Shown here: positions 1-7,826 of the stretch, piece by piece
How the letters are laid out: each line of letters starts with the position of its first letter
Numbering within the stretch: position 1 is the first letter of the stretch
Source of the DNA: CAYJEQ01 sp964369235
GTDB taxonomy: Bacteria; Bacillota; Clostridia; Oscillospirales; Ruminococcaceae
Reading direction: 5' to 3'
Length of the DNA stretch: 64,000 bases
Assembly (NCBI GenBank): GCA_964369235.1
Contig: CAYJEQ010000001.1
Coordinates: 49,068-113,067 of the forward strand
The notes under the pieces: model-generated
Seen by the model: only the letters and a program-made list of their open reading frames with translations
The model's database searches: none
What the model was told of the DNA's origin: nothing
Made by a program: the position numbers and the translations under genes

Positions 1-1
1 A

Positions 2-388
2 GCTGAGATCCTTAGAACAGCCTTTAGAATAGTATTTACCGTTCCTGAGGATATGTGTAGTGAAATACTGGAGTTTATGAATAGCAGAGGCTATCCTGAT
101 GTAGATTTTACAAGTTCTGATACCTTCTACATTGATATGATAGCTAAAGGCAATAGCAAAGGCAGTGCTTTAAAGAGATTTTGTAAAGTTAAAGGTATAG
201 ATATTGAGCAAACAGCAGCTATAGGGGATTATTACAATGACCTAGAGCTACTACAAACTGCCCACTATTCATGTGCAGTAAACAGCGCCCCAGAGGATAT
301 TAAAGCTGCAGTAAAGTATATATCCTGTGATTTTGCTGATGGTGCTGTAGCTGATTTTATCAAGTATCTTGAGGAAATGTGTGAGTAG
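2..388 (+). CDS. HAD-IIB (Cof-type) hydrolase, C-terminal part, cut by window start
   Basis: The frame is open from base 2 and the true start lies outside the window. What remains is the end of a Cof-type HAD phosphatase: a conserved lysine in KGSALKRF (motif III) and the acidic motif IV GDYYND, followed by the usual helix ending in a conserved acidic tail. The family dephosphorylates small phosphorylated metabolites such as sugar phosphates or pyridoxal phosphate in the cytosol; the substrate cannot be told from this end. The comEA-like gene follows after about 30 bases and is probably co-transcribed. Confidence 0.85.
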   Translation, partial: AEILRTAFRIVFTVPEDMCSEILEFMNSRGYPDVDFTSSDTFYIDMIAKGNSKGSALKRFCKVKGIDIEQTAAIGDYYNDLELLQTAHYSCAVNSAPEDIKAAVKYISCDFADGAVADFIKYLEEMCE

Positions 389-420
389 CCCTTATAATAT
401 ATATGGTAATGGAGATTATT

Positions 421-840
421 ATGGAAGATAATAAACAAAGTCAACCAGAAGATGTTAACCATAAGCTATCGGACAGAGATATATTAAAGATAATAATAGT
501 AATGACAGTGGTTTTCTGTATGGTGGTAGTGGCCTTTAATGTGTATATCCACAGAATAGTGCCTATACCTACAGTAGAGGTAATTCAAAACAGCAGTCAG
601 GTGGTTTTATCAGAGGATTTACAGGATTATCTTATAACAGAAAAACTAAGTATAAACCTAAATACAGCCACAAGAGAAGACCTAATGCAGATATCAGGAA
701 TAGGTGAAGTTCTAGCAGATAATATAGTAACCTATCGTGAAACACATGGGGAATTTACTCAAATTTCACAGCTTTTATCGGTGGATAGAATAGGGGAAGC
801 AACCTTAGAGAAGATTAAACCTTATTTATATCTATCGTAA
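421..840 (+). CDS. comEA: ComEA-like helix-hairpin-helix DNA-binding membrane protein
   Basis: One N-terminal membrane segment (about residues 20-42) is followed by an extracellular linker and a C-terminal ComEA-type domain starting at SINLNTAT, with two helix-hairpin-helix motifs around ISGIGEVLA and VDRIGEATL. In the family this domain binds incoming double-stranded DNA at the cell surface during natural transformation. I place the start at 421 because GGAG at 411-414 lies six bases before it; an in-frame ATG at 403 has no ribosome site. No comEB or comEC neighbour is present, so a role in DNA uptake is likely but not proven by context. Confidence 0.8.
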   Translation: MEDNKQSQPEDVNHKLSDRDILKIIIVMTVVFCMVVVAFNVYIHRIVPIPTVEVIQNSSQVVLSEDLQDYLITEKLSINLNTATREDLMQISGIGEVLADNIVTYRETHGEFTQISQLLSVDRIGEATLEKIKPYLYLS

Positions 841-940
841 AAATAAACAAATATTATATATATATTAATTTTTATATATAATATATGTCTAAAAAATGCG
901 ACAATTTAGTAACAAAAAGGCTACAGTTGTATTAAATGCC

Positions 941-969
941 TTTAAATTGCTTCAAAATTATGGTACAAT
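941..969 (+). promoter_or_regulatory. Candidate promoter of the 1016 membrane gene
   Basis: TTTAAA at 941-946 and TACAAT at 964-969 are 17 bases apart. TG at 961-962 makes it an extended -10 promoter (TGnTACAAT). The gene starts 46 bases after the -10 box. The -35 box is weak. Confidence 0.4.
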
Positions 970-1015
970 TCTTAAGTCAGCCGATATTGTATAGTAAATT
1001 TTATGGAGGCATGAA

Positions 1016-1495
1016 ATGAATAAAAAGATACTTGAAATACCACTGTATATAAAAACAGCTATTAAGCTAATAGCTATTATGTCACTTATAGCTTTTGATA
1101 TTAGCAAACTGCCAACTCCAGTTATGCTACTGTCCATAGGGCTAATGGCATATGGATTAATTACAGCTATAATGACACATACTAAGAAAAGCTCTGTTAA
1201 GCTTCTTAACAGATACTTTATTGCAGAAACAGTAATCACAATAATAAATGTTGTATTCCTATCTTCCTTTACTTCTGTATCCTTAGGGGTAATAGATGTA
1301 GTGGCAGCAGGTAGTGTGCTAGATATTGTAATTACAGCTTCTCTAGTGGTATATGGAGTTAAGCAGCATAGATATGCTGTAATAACACCTAAAAAATCAC
1401 AGCCAGCAAAACCTGCTAAGATTAACCTAGCAGAAACTTTATCTGTAAAGGTACCAAAACTAGAAAATCTAGAAGAAAACTTTCAGATAAGATAG
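1016..1495 (+). CDS. Integral membrane protein of unknown function
   Basis: I do not recognise the family. The 159-residue product has about four hydrophobic segments (roughly residues 14-30, 35-53, 66-84 and 91-112) and then a soluble, Lys/Pro-containing tail of about 45 residues that is probably cytoplasmic. A GGAGG ribosome site sits close before the ATG, and the gene is a single unit between its own candidate promoter and a strong terminator at 1515. No catalytic motif is visible. Confidence 0.6.
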   Translation: MNKKILEIPLYIKTAIKLIAIMSLIAFDISKLPTPVMLLSIGLMAYGLITAIMTHTKKSSVKLLNRYFIAETVITIINVVFLSSFTSVSLGVIDVVAAGSVLDIVITASLVVYGVKQHRYAVITPKKSQPAKPAKINLAETLSVKVPKLENLEENFQIR

Positions 1496-1514
1496 CATTT
1501 AATATTAATAAAGT

Positions 1515-1556
1515 ATAAGGTATTCCACTGATAATAAAATGGAATACCTTATTTTT
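1515..1556 (+). terminator. Rho-independent terminator
   Basis: A perfect 13-bp stem pairs 1515-1527 with 1540-1552 and is followed by a T-rich tail. It lies 20 bases after the 1016-1495 gene. Upstream A residues could let it act on the other strand too. Confidence 0.85.
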
Positions 1557-1653
1557 TATATCCATTAATTGTTGGGGTAAAATTTGCTATAGAACTTTTT
1601 TATGAAATGTATGAAATTTTAAGGTGAAAATCTAGGATTTTCTATCTTATAAT

Positions 1654-1780
1654 GTGGCGAAGCCACTCCAACACTATTCACTATTACCCAGCCAATGTAA
1701 TTGGGTGTATTAACTATTCACTTATAACCCACTCCGACGACGACCTCGCCACCTCTCCCATAGGGAGAGGCTTTGTGGGG
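1654..1780. repeat. Intergenic palindrome-rich repeat remnant
   Basis: This stretch is richer in C and G than its surroundings and is packed with short inverted repeats: GTGGC/GCCAC at 1654-1666, ACCCA/TGGGT around 1687-1708, and a perfect CCTCTCCC-ATA-GGGAGAGG at 1752-1770. It has no credible gene; the open frame across it is low-complexity. It resembles the short non-autonomous palindromic repeats common between genes in Clostridia, but copy number elsewhere cannot be seen here. Confidence 0.45.
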
Positions 1781-1794
1781 ATTATTTATATTAA

Positions 1795-1839
1795 TATAGG
1801 GCGTGTTCTCTGGTTTGTAGCCAAAGAACACACCCTATA
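1795..1839 (-). terminator. Stem-loop, likely terminator of the thioesterase gene
   Basis: A 15-bp stem (1795-1809 with 1825-1839, one G-T pair) lies 17 bases beyond the stop of the minus-strand thioesterase gene. The tail on the minus strand is AT-rich rather than a pure T run, so termination strength is uncertain. Confidence 0.55.
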
Positions 1840-1855
1840 AGTAATTATATGGGGA

Positions 1856-2242
1856 TTACTGTGGTTTTTTGCTTTCTAGTCTTGCCATAAATTTTTCTTC
1901 ATTTACGATAAATCTAGTATGGGTTCCCTCACCAATAAGTCCAGCTTCATCATGAGCAGTAACGGTAAAATCAACCTTCTTATCAGTTGCAGCAGTAATA
2001 GTAGCTGTTGCCTTTACTGTACAACCTATTGGAGTAGCAGCCACATGGCTAGTAGCAATGTATCCACCTACTGAGGTAAAACCTTCCTGTAAATCAGGAC
2101 CGATACAAGCTGCTGCAGCACCCTCCATTAAAGCTACCATCATAGGGGTAGCAAATACATCAACTAAACCACTGCCAATAGCAGAAGCAACATTAGTCTT
2201 ATCTACTACAGTTTCTATAGTATGTGTTTTTCCAATTTCCAT
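1856..2242 (-). CDS. FlK-like hotdog thioesterase
   Basis: The 128-residue product is the length of a single hotdog domain. It matches the fluoroacetyl-CoA thioesterase (FlK) family: FATPMMVALMEG carries Thr32 and Glu40 and TSHVAATPIG carries His66, the same spacing as the Thr-Glu-His catalytic set of FlK. These enzymes hydrolyse small acyl-CoA thioesters in the cytosol; anaerobes have many paralogs that are not specific for fluoroacetyl-CoA, so the substrate is open. An AAAGGATG ribosome site precedes the ATG. It stands alone, 84 bases from the end of clpC on the same strand. Confidence 0.85.
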   Translation of the reverse strand: MEIGKTHTIETVVDKTNVASAIGSGLVDVFATPMMVALMEGAAAACIGPDLQEGFTSVGGYIATSHVAATPIGCTVKATATITAATDKKVDFTVTAHDEAGLIGEGTHTRFIVNEEKFMARLESKKPQ

Positions 2243-2326
2243 CTTATAACCATCCTTTCAGTATTTTGTAATAATTATACAATTTTTTATACTATATTGC
2301 AATGGTTAAATAATCATATTTCATAA

Positions 2327-4789
2327 CTAACTGTATTCCTTAAGGGTGATTTCATGGTTTTCTACATCACATATGATTTTACTGCTTTTGATAGTGGTGC
2401 TACTTAGTATTAAATCTGCCAGTTTATCCTCAATCTCCCTTTGGATTTTTCGCCTTATAGGTCTTGCACCATAACCCTCATTACTGACTTCTTTAGCAAT
2501 ATACTCCACAACCTTAGGTGTATAACTAAAATCTAAACTAAGCTCCACTGCTTGTTTCTCTAGCCCAGCTAGTAGTTTCTCAGTTATTTTTTCCATAACA
2601 TCGGCAGTAAGCTGATGAAATACCACAATATCATCAACCCTATTTAAAAACTCAGGCTTAAAGGCTGATTTTAACTCTTTAATAATTTGCTCCTGTATAT
2701 TCTTGTGGTGGCGCTGGCTATCTTCCTCTTTGTAAAATCCTGTGGACTTTTTCTGGGTAATAAGCTTAGCTCCTATATTAGAGGTCATTATTATAACCGA
2801 CTGCTTAAAACTAACCTGACGGCCTTTAGAATCGCTTACAACACCATCTTCCAGTATCTGTAGCATAATATTGAGTATTTCTGGGTGAGCTTTTTCAATC
2901 TCATCAAAAAGCACCACACTATAGGGTTTTCTTCGAATTTTCTCTGTAAGTCCACCACCATCTTCATAACCTACATAGCCAGGAGGGGAGCCAATTAGCT
3001 TGGATAGATCCTGCTTTTCCATATATTCTGACATATCAAGTCTTATAAGAGATTTCTCACTGCCAAAAAGCTCCCTTGTTAGCACCTTACAAAGCTGGGT
3101 TTTACCCACCCCTGTAGGCCCTAAAAATATAAAAGATCCTATAGGTCGTTCACTGCTTTTAAGGCCGACTCTACTGCGCTTTATAGCTTTGGAAATAGTG
3201 GAGATAGCCACATCTTGACCTATGATATTATCCTTTAGACAGTTTTCTAAATTTAACAGTTTGCTACTTTGGTCGGTGGTTATTTCCCCAAGCTCTATAC
3301 CTGTAATCTCAGAAATAATCTGTGATATATGGTCACAGGTAAGGGTTTCTTTCTCTATTTCTTCTATAGAAGTATCACAGTTAATCCGTGAGCTTAAGTC
3401 CTTTTTAATTATTAGTTCCTGATCTCGGTAGCTTGCTGCACTTTCAAAATCCTGATTGTTAATAGCTCTTTCTTTCTCTAGCTGTATCTGCCTTAAATCC
3501 TCCTCTAAAATCCTAAGATCTGTAGGCAGATGGGCTGATTTAAGCCGTAACTTTGAGGCAGCTTCGTCAAGTATATCTATAGCTTTGTCAGGTAGAAACC
3601 TATCCTGAACATATCTTTGTGATAACTCCACTGCTGAGGTTATAGCCTTATCATCAATATTTATACGATGATGTTGTTCGTATTTAGATTTTATACCTTT
3701 AAGTATTAATATTGCATCTTCTATAGATGGTTCTTCAACCATAATAGGCTGAAATCTACGCTCTAATGCTCCATCTTTCTCAATATTCTTACGGTACTCA
3801 TCTATAGTAGTAGCCCCTAAAATCTGTAGCTCACCTCGGGCTAGCTGAGGTTTTAAGATATTAGCTGCGTCCACAGCACCTTCGGCAGCTCCTATACCCA
3901 TAATATTGTGTATTTCATCAATAAATAAGATTACATTACCAGCAGAGATAACTTCATTAACTACAGTTTTTATCCTTTCCTCAAAATCCCCTCTGTATTT
4001 AGTGCCAGCTACCATTGCAGGCAAATCTAGGGATACTACCCTTTTTTCTTTTAGCTGAGGAGTTACATCTCCACTGGATATACGCTGAGCTAATCCCTCT
4101 GCTATGGCTGTTTTACCAACACCGGCTTCCCCTAATAAACAGGGGTTGTTTTTACTGCGACGGGATAGAATCTGCACTACTCGGTTAATCTCCTCCTGTC
4201 TACCAATAACAGGATCCAGTCTTCCTTCATTTGCCATTGTAGTAAGGTCACTACCGAATTTATCAAGGTTTGGAGTTTTAACTGTATGAGGTTTTTGTGA
4301 TTTTGTAGGCATTTTTTTACTTCTCTCCATATTATAAATATTGGTGGATTTTTCACCGATAGTGTCGATGATACTAATATAAAATGTATCACTATTAATA
4401 CCCATATCCCTAAGTAGTCTAAGGGCAAAACTATTACTGTCCTTTGCTATTGCCATAAGTATATGCTCGGTACCTACATAGCTTTGGCCTAATTCCTTAG
4501 CCAAAATTATGGATTTTTCTAAGATTTCCTTACATCTAGGAGAAAAATCATCAGGTGTTAGTAGGGTAGGGATACCACTACCTATGGTTTTTAACATCTG
4601 AGCCCTAAGGTTAACAGAGTTTATACCTCGTTCTCGTAGAATTACATAAGCAACCCCAGTACCTTCTTTACTTAGACCATAAAGAAGATGTTCGCTGCCT
4701 ATATATATGTGCCCCATATTTGAAGATTCCATAATAGCTATATTAATAGCAGAATTTGCCTTCTGAGTGAAACCGTTAAATCTAAACAT
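2327..4789 (-). CDS. clpC: ClpC-type AAA+ chaperone/protease ATPase
   Basis: This is the ATPase that unfolds substrates for the ClpP protease. In order: a Clp N-domain repeat (about 3-145), AAA module 1 with Walker A GEAGVGKT (220-227) and Walker B LFIDE, a short middle domain with a UVR-like coiled coil (about 430-463), AAA module 2 with Walker A GPTGVGKT (557-564) and GSPPGYVGY, and the C-terminal small domain. The UVR-like segment and short middle domain mark ClpC rather than ClpB. I start at 4789 (820 residues) because AAGGGGG lies five bases before that ATG; a frame extension to 4840 has no ribosome site. The usual partners ctsR, mcsA and mcsB are absent here. Confidence 0.92.
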   Translation of the reverse strand: MFRFNGFTQKANSAINIAIMESSNMGHIYIGSEHLLYGLSKEGTGVAYVILRERGINSVNLRAQMLKTIGSGIPTLLTPDDFSPRCKEILEKSIILAKELGQSYVGTEHILMAIAKDSNSFALRLLRDMGINSDTFYISIIDTIGEKSTNIYNMERSKKMPTKSQKPHTVKTPNLDKFGSDLTTMANEGRLDPVIGRQEEINRVVQILSRRSKNNPCLLGEAGVGKTAIAEGLAQRISSGDVTPQLKEKRVVSLDLPAMVAGTKYRGDFEERIKTVVNEVISAGNVILFIDEIHNIMGIGAAEGAVDAANILKPQLARGELQILGATTIDEYRKNIEKDGALERRFQPIMVEEPSIEDAILILKGIKSKYEQHHRINIDDKAITSAVELSQRYVQDRFLPDKAIDILDEAASKLRLKSAHLPTDLRILEEDLRQIQLEKERAINNQDFESAASYRDQELIIKKDLSSRINCDTSIEEIEKETLTCDHISQIISEITGIELGEITTDQSSKLLNLENCLKDNIIGQDVAISTISKAIKRSRVGLKSSERPIGSFIFLGPTGVGKTQLCKVLTRELFGSEKSLIRLDMSEYMEKQDLSKLIGSPPGYVGYEDGGGLTEKIRRKPYSVVLFDEIEKAHPEILNIMLQILEDGVVSDSKGRQVSFKQSVIIMTSNIGAKLITQKKSTGFYKEEDSQRHHKNIQEQIIKELKSAFKPEFLNRVDDIVVFHQLTADVMEKITEKLLAGLEKQAVELSLDFSYTPKVVEYIAKEVSNEGYGARPIRRKIQREIEDKLADLILSSTTIKSSKIICDVENHEITLKEYS

Positions 4790-5012
4790 TATGTCCCCCT
4801 TGGATAGCCTAATAGATTTTGTAAAAATTATATTTACCATTATCCATTAGGACGGTGTAAATTTGTAACACAAAAAATATAATCTACATATCATATAATA
4901 TTGTCAGCTACAGATTGTTTATTCTTTAAAAGAGAAATAAATAACTGGCTGTCACAAATATCAACACTATCACATAGTATAGGTTGAAAACAATTTAAGG
5001 AGGAATTTTTTT

Positions 5013-5162
5013 ATGGGATACTATAACAATGGTGGATGCTGGATACTTATTATTATTCTACTAATCTGTTGCTGCTGTGGTGGTAGCTTTGGCACAGGTT
5101 TACTAGGTGGTTGTAACACAGGTTGCAATACAGGTTGTAGCTGTGGTAATTGCGGCTGCTAG
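5013..5162 (+). CDS. 49-residue Cys/Gly-rich membrane peptide
   Basis: A TAAGGAGG ribosome site at 4997-5003 precedes an ATG opening 49 codons ending in TAG, and a terminator follows 16 bases later, so this is a complete small gene. The product has a short Gly/Asn-rich head, one hydrophobic segment (about residues 10-22) that ends in four consecutive cysteines, and a Gly/Thr/Asn tail carrying six more spaced as C-x3-C-x3-C-x-C-x2-C-x-C; Cys9 makes eleven in all. The outline recalls the tiny YjcZ-type sporulation membrane peptides, but the cysteine pattern does not fit them. Metal binding, disulfide cross-linking or a modified peptide are all possible. Confidence 0.7.
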   Translation: MGYYNNGGCWILIIILLICCCCGGSFGTGLLGGCNTGCNTGCSCGNCGC

Positions 5163-5178
5163 TAACTAGTAAAAAAAG

Positions 5179-5212
5179 TCTCTCTAAGCATTTGCTTAGG
5201 GGGATTTTTTTG
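5179..5212 (+). terminator. Rho-independent terminator of the Cys-rich peptide gene
   Basis: CTAAG/CTTAG pairing, extended by G-T pairs between TCTCT and GGGGGA, is followed by seven T residues. Confidence 0.8.
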
Positions 5213-5313
5213 TTGTGTCAAATTTTGCAACCAACAATATATACAGAAATAGTATATATTTTTAAGGGTATAATTATAACTATTGTTGAAATAGTTTATA
5301 ACTCTTGCAATGA

Positions 5314-5322
5314 TGTTATAAT
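5314..5322 (+). promoter_or_regulatory. Extended -10 promoter before the coiled-coil gene
   Basis: TG at 5314-5315 one base before a perfect TATAAT (5317-5322), about 74 bases ahead of the start at 5396. No convincing -35 box is visible, as expected for an extended -10 promoter. Confidence 0.5.
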
Positions 5323-5395
5323 TTTGTTACAATAATAATATATGTATAAAGAAATTTATTAAACTACCTAGGAAGAAAGAAAAACGAGGTGCAAA

Positions 5396-6178
5396 ATGGC
5401 TAATAATCAAATTCTTAAGTCCACACTTGTAGGTGGATTCGATCGAAGATCAGTGCTTTCTTACATTGACGAATTAGGTTTTAAAAATTCAGAAAAAGAA
5501 AATCTGCTTTACAAAAAAATCGAAGATTTAACAACTTCTAACAACGCACTTACACAGCAGATTGAAGCTATTCAGCAGTCTATATCAGCTGTAGAAGAGA
5601 AGACAAAAGCTGAGCAGGACAAAAATGCTGATATGGCAAAACTAGTTGAAAAACTAGAGAGAGAAATCGCAGAAAAATCTCACACTATCACACAGAGTCA
5701 GAAAGAAGTTCAGCAGAAAGAACAGCAGAATAAAGATCTAGCTGAGAAGATGGTGACTTTAGAGTCACAGGCTAATGCTTATACAGAAGCAGTAAACAGT
5801 GTTGGTGCTGTATTTGTAGAAGCAAAGAGCACAGCAGATGCCATTATCCAGAAAGCAATGTCAGAAGCTGATACAATCAAGGCAGAGGCTGTAAGCACAT
5901 TAACAGCAATTTCTGAGGAAATTGATAGCTTTAAGGGTGATGTTTCAGGACTTCGCACTAATGTTAACGATGTAATGACAGCTATTTCCCAGCGTCTAGA
6001 AGGTTTACTAGATAATATTGATACAATTGATGACAGATGTAAGAATGTAACTACATCAATCGATCCAGAAAAAAATAAAACTAACCGTGTTATTGAAGCA
6101 CTTCTATGGAATAATAATGACGAAGTAGAAGAAGATAGCGAAGAAGAACTAATTACATACGAAGCATTAGAAATGTAA
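5396..6178 (+). CDS. DivIVA-like coiled-coil protein
   Basis: The first 30 residues (ILKSTLVGGFDRRSVLSYID) resemble the lipid-targeting head of DivIVA/GpsB-type proteins, and residues about 35-135 form a long Gln/Glu/Lys coiled coil. A second helical stretch (140-220) and an acidic tail follow. Such proteins act as scaffolds for division or polar growth under the membrane; the head is divergent, so the assignment is tentative. A GAGGTG ribosome site precedes the ATG. The codon choice is even and the gene has its own promoter and terminator, suggesting good expression. Confidence 0.6.
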   Translation: MANNQILKSTLVGGFDRRSVLSYIDELGFKNSEKENLLYKKIEDLTTSNNALTQQIEAIQQSISAVEEKTKAEQDKNADMAKLVEKLEREIAEKSHTITQSQKEVQQKEQQNKDLAEKMVTLESQANAYTEAVNSVGAVFVEAKSTADAIIQKAMSEADTIKAEAVSTLTAISEEIDSFKGDVSGLRTNVNDVMTAISQRLEGLLDNIDTIDDRCKNVTTSIDPEKNKTNRVIEALLWNNNDEVEEDSEEELITYEALEM

Positions 6179-6185
6179 TAATTAT

Positions 6186-6226
6186 AAGGCTATGATGGAA
6201 AAAATTCATCATAGCCTTTGTTATTT
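6186..6226 (+). terminator. Rho-independent terminator
   Basis: Perfect 12-bp stem (6186-6197 with 6207-6218, AAGGCTATGATG and its complement) followed by a T-rich tail, eight bases after the coiled-coil gene. Confidence 0.85.
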
Positions 6227-6326
6227 ATGGGATCTATATAAATTGTGGGGTACCTTTTTTCCTATAGGGAGAAGGTGTCCCAGATAAATTTACAAGAACA
6301 TTTGATAAAGAATCTATTCTATAGGG

Positions 6327-7450
6327 TTATATGCTATTTAGTAGTGAGATAATTTTGCTTTGGCTATTATAGCTAAGATAGCTATGACAGGGAATACTAA
6401 TAGAAACCTTNNNNNNNNNNCCTTTGATAGATATTCTGACATAGGCAGTTTGTAATCGGGCAGATTAAGATTTGTAAATGCTGGTTGTTTATGTAAGGGG
6501 ATTGGGTAATAGATAGCATAGGGGATGTTATTTCTTTTAAAAAGCTCTACAACTTTATTGCGATGACCTATAGAGCTACACTGTATTGTATAATTTGAAT
6601 AGGAAGATTTATATCCACTAGGCATAATAGGCAGTAGGTATTTTTTAGATAGACTATGATTATATCTGTTGGCAATAAGTAAACGCATATTTAGCTCCTT
6701 AGGAAATAACTGTAGTTTTTCCATTAGTATTCCAGCTTGGAGGCTATCCAGCCTAGAATTAATGCCGATATCTATATGCTCATATTTAAAACTTCCTCTG
6801 CCATGGCTTTTTAGGGAGTTTATTTTTTTTGCTAAATCTTGGTTATTTGTAAAAACTGCACCACCGTCACCATAACAACCCAGTGGTTTATTAGGGAAGA
6901 ATGAGGTTACTGAGGCAATGCCAAAGGATAAACACTTTCTACCATCTAATCCACCACCGAAACTCTGGGCTCCATCTTCGATAAGATGTACCTTGTATTT
7001 ATTACATAGAGGGTATAGTTTTCGGTAGTTAGCAGGTCTACCAAATAAATCAACAGCAATTAAAGCTTTTATAGAAGTATCATTTAATAATGCTCTTTCC
7101 AGATGACTAACAGAGATATTATAACTGCTATCCACATCAATAAATACTGGGGTAGCACCTACTAAAGAAACTGCCTCCCCAGTGGCGAAAAAGGTATAGC
7201 TTGGAACAGCCACTTTATCACCAGCACCAATTCCCAAAGCTCTAAGGGTTAGATAGATACCGTCAGTGCCACTGCCACAGGTAATAGTATATTTTCTGCC
7301 AGCATAATCAGCAAGGGATTTCTCTAACTGTCTAACTGGATTTCCCTCTATAAACTGAGATGATTTAAAAACTTTTCTAATAGCCTTATTAATTCTTAAG
7401 CTGTTTTTCTCATACTGGGGTTTTACATAGGAAAACTGGATATTATTCAT
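6327..7450 (-). CDS. DegT/DnrJ/EryC1/StrS-family PLP aminotransferase (interrupted by assembly gap)
   Basis: The product is a sugar-nucleotide aminotransferase of the DegT family: GSGTDGIYLTL (cofactor phosphate region), EDGAQSFGG with Asp159 over the pyridine ring, and the PLP lysine Lys188 in SFFPNKPLG. Such enzymes transaminate keto-sugars for surface glycans or antibiotics. Ten N bases at 6411-6420 put the last part out of frame: the true C-terminus after the gap reads KVSISIPCHSYLS and stops at 6327-6329, which fits the family's SLPMHPYLS end. Flanks share AAGG and joining there restores the frame, so the gene is probably intact. A plausible ribosome site precedes 7450. No other sugar genes adjoin. 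Confidence 0.85.
6411..6420. other. Assembly gap (10 N)
   Basis: Ten undetermined bases inside the aminotransferase gene. The size is a placeholder: a 10-base gap leaves the gene out of frame, whereas merging the two flanks on their shared CCTT (AAGG on the coding strand) keeps it open. Confidence 0.95.
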
Positions 7451-7660
7451 ATAACCACATCCTTTTTTATTTTATTGATTAATTATATGTAAGTAGTAGT
7501 ATAAAAAGACAACCTTTTAAAATAAATATTAAAGCTGTAACTTAGCATGTAATTAATAAAAAGTAGGAATAAACAGAAGATGTATTTTGTTATGGTTATC
7601 TATATAGTTTACTGTAAAACTTAACCTTGAATTATAATAAATGTAGTTAGATGTATATAC

Positions 7661-7705
7661 ATGTACAATATGCATAAAATTCCATATTTAGTTTTTATAT
7701 GGTAA
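7661..7705 (+). promoter_or_regulatory. Possible 14-codon leader peptide before tryptophanase
   Basis: ATG at 7661 opens MYNMHKIPYLVFIW and stops at TAA 7703-7705. The last sense codon is the only Trp. A TATAAT at 7633-7638 could be its -10 box. The arrangement recalls the TnaC leader of enteric tna operons, which also depends on a Trp codon, but the TnaC sequence pattern (internal Trp, C-terminal Pro) is not conserved and no strong ribosome site is seen, so chance is a real alternative. Confidence 0.25.
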
Positions 7706-7725
7706 TTGTAGTTTAAACTACAATT
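7704..7725. promoter_or_regulatory. Perfect 22-bp palindrome upstream of tryptophanase
   Basis: AATTGTAGTTT followed directly by its exact complement, with no loop, about 100 bases before the tryptophanase start. The lack of a loop favours a dimeric repressor or activator site over an RNA hairpin. It differs from the TyrR box in spacing. The rest of the 376-base gap (7451-7826) is AT-rich with no gene. Confidence 0.5.
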
Positions 7726-7826
7726 TACTCTATAAATCCATGATATATTTATTACAGACATGAAAGTCAATTAATTAAATCAAATCAAACCAACCAAAAC
7801 TTTTATTATTATGGAGGATTATTATT

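Noticed and set aside
1652..1840. A 62-codon open frame as a gene
   Set aside because: It runs through palindromic repeat sequence and the 1795-1839 stem-loop, has no ribosome site, and its product is unlike any protein.
1856..2242. Genuine fluoroacetate-resistance enzyme
   Set aside because: Catalytic residues match FlK, but no fluorinase or related gene is near and many paralogs act on ordinary acyl-CoA.
2327..4789. ClpB disaggregase
   Set aside because: The middle domain is short and contains a UVR-like segment, which fits ClpC; the long ClpB coiled-coil is absent.
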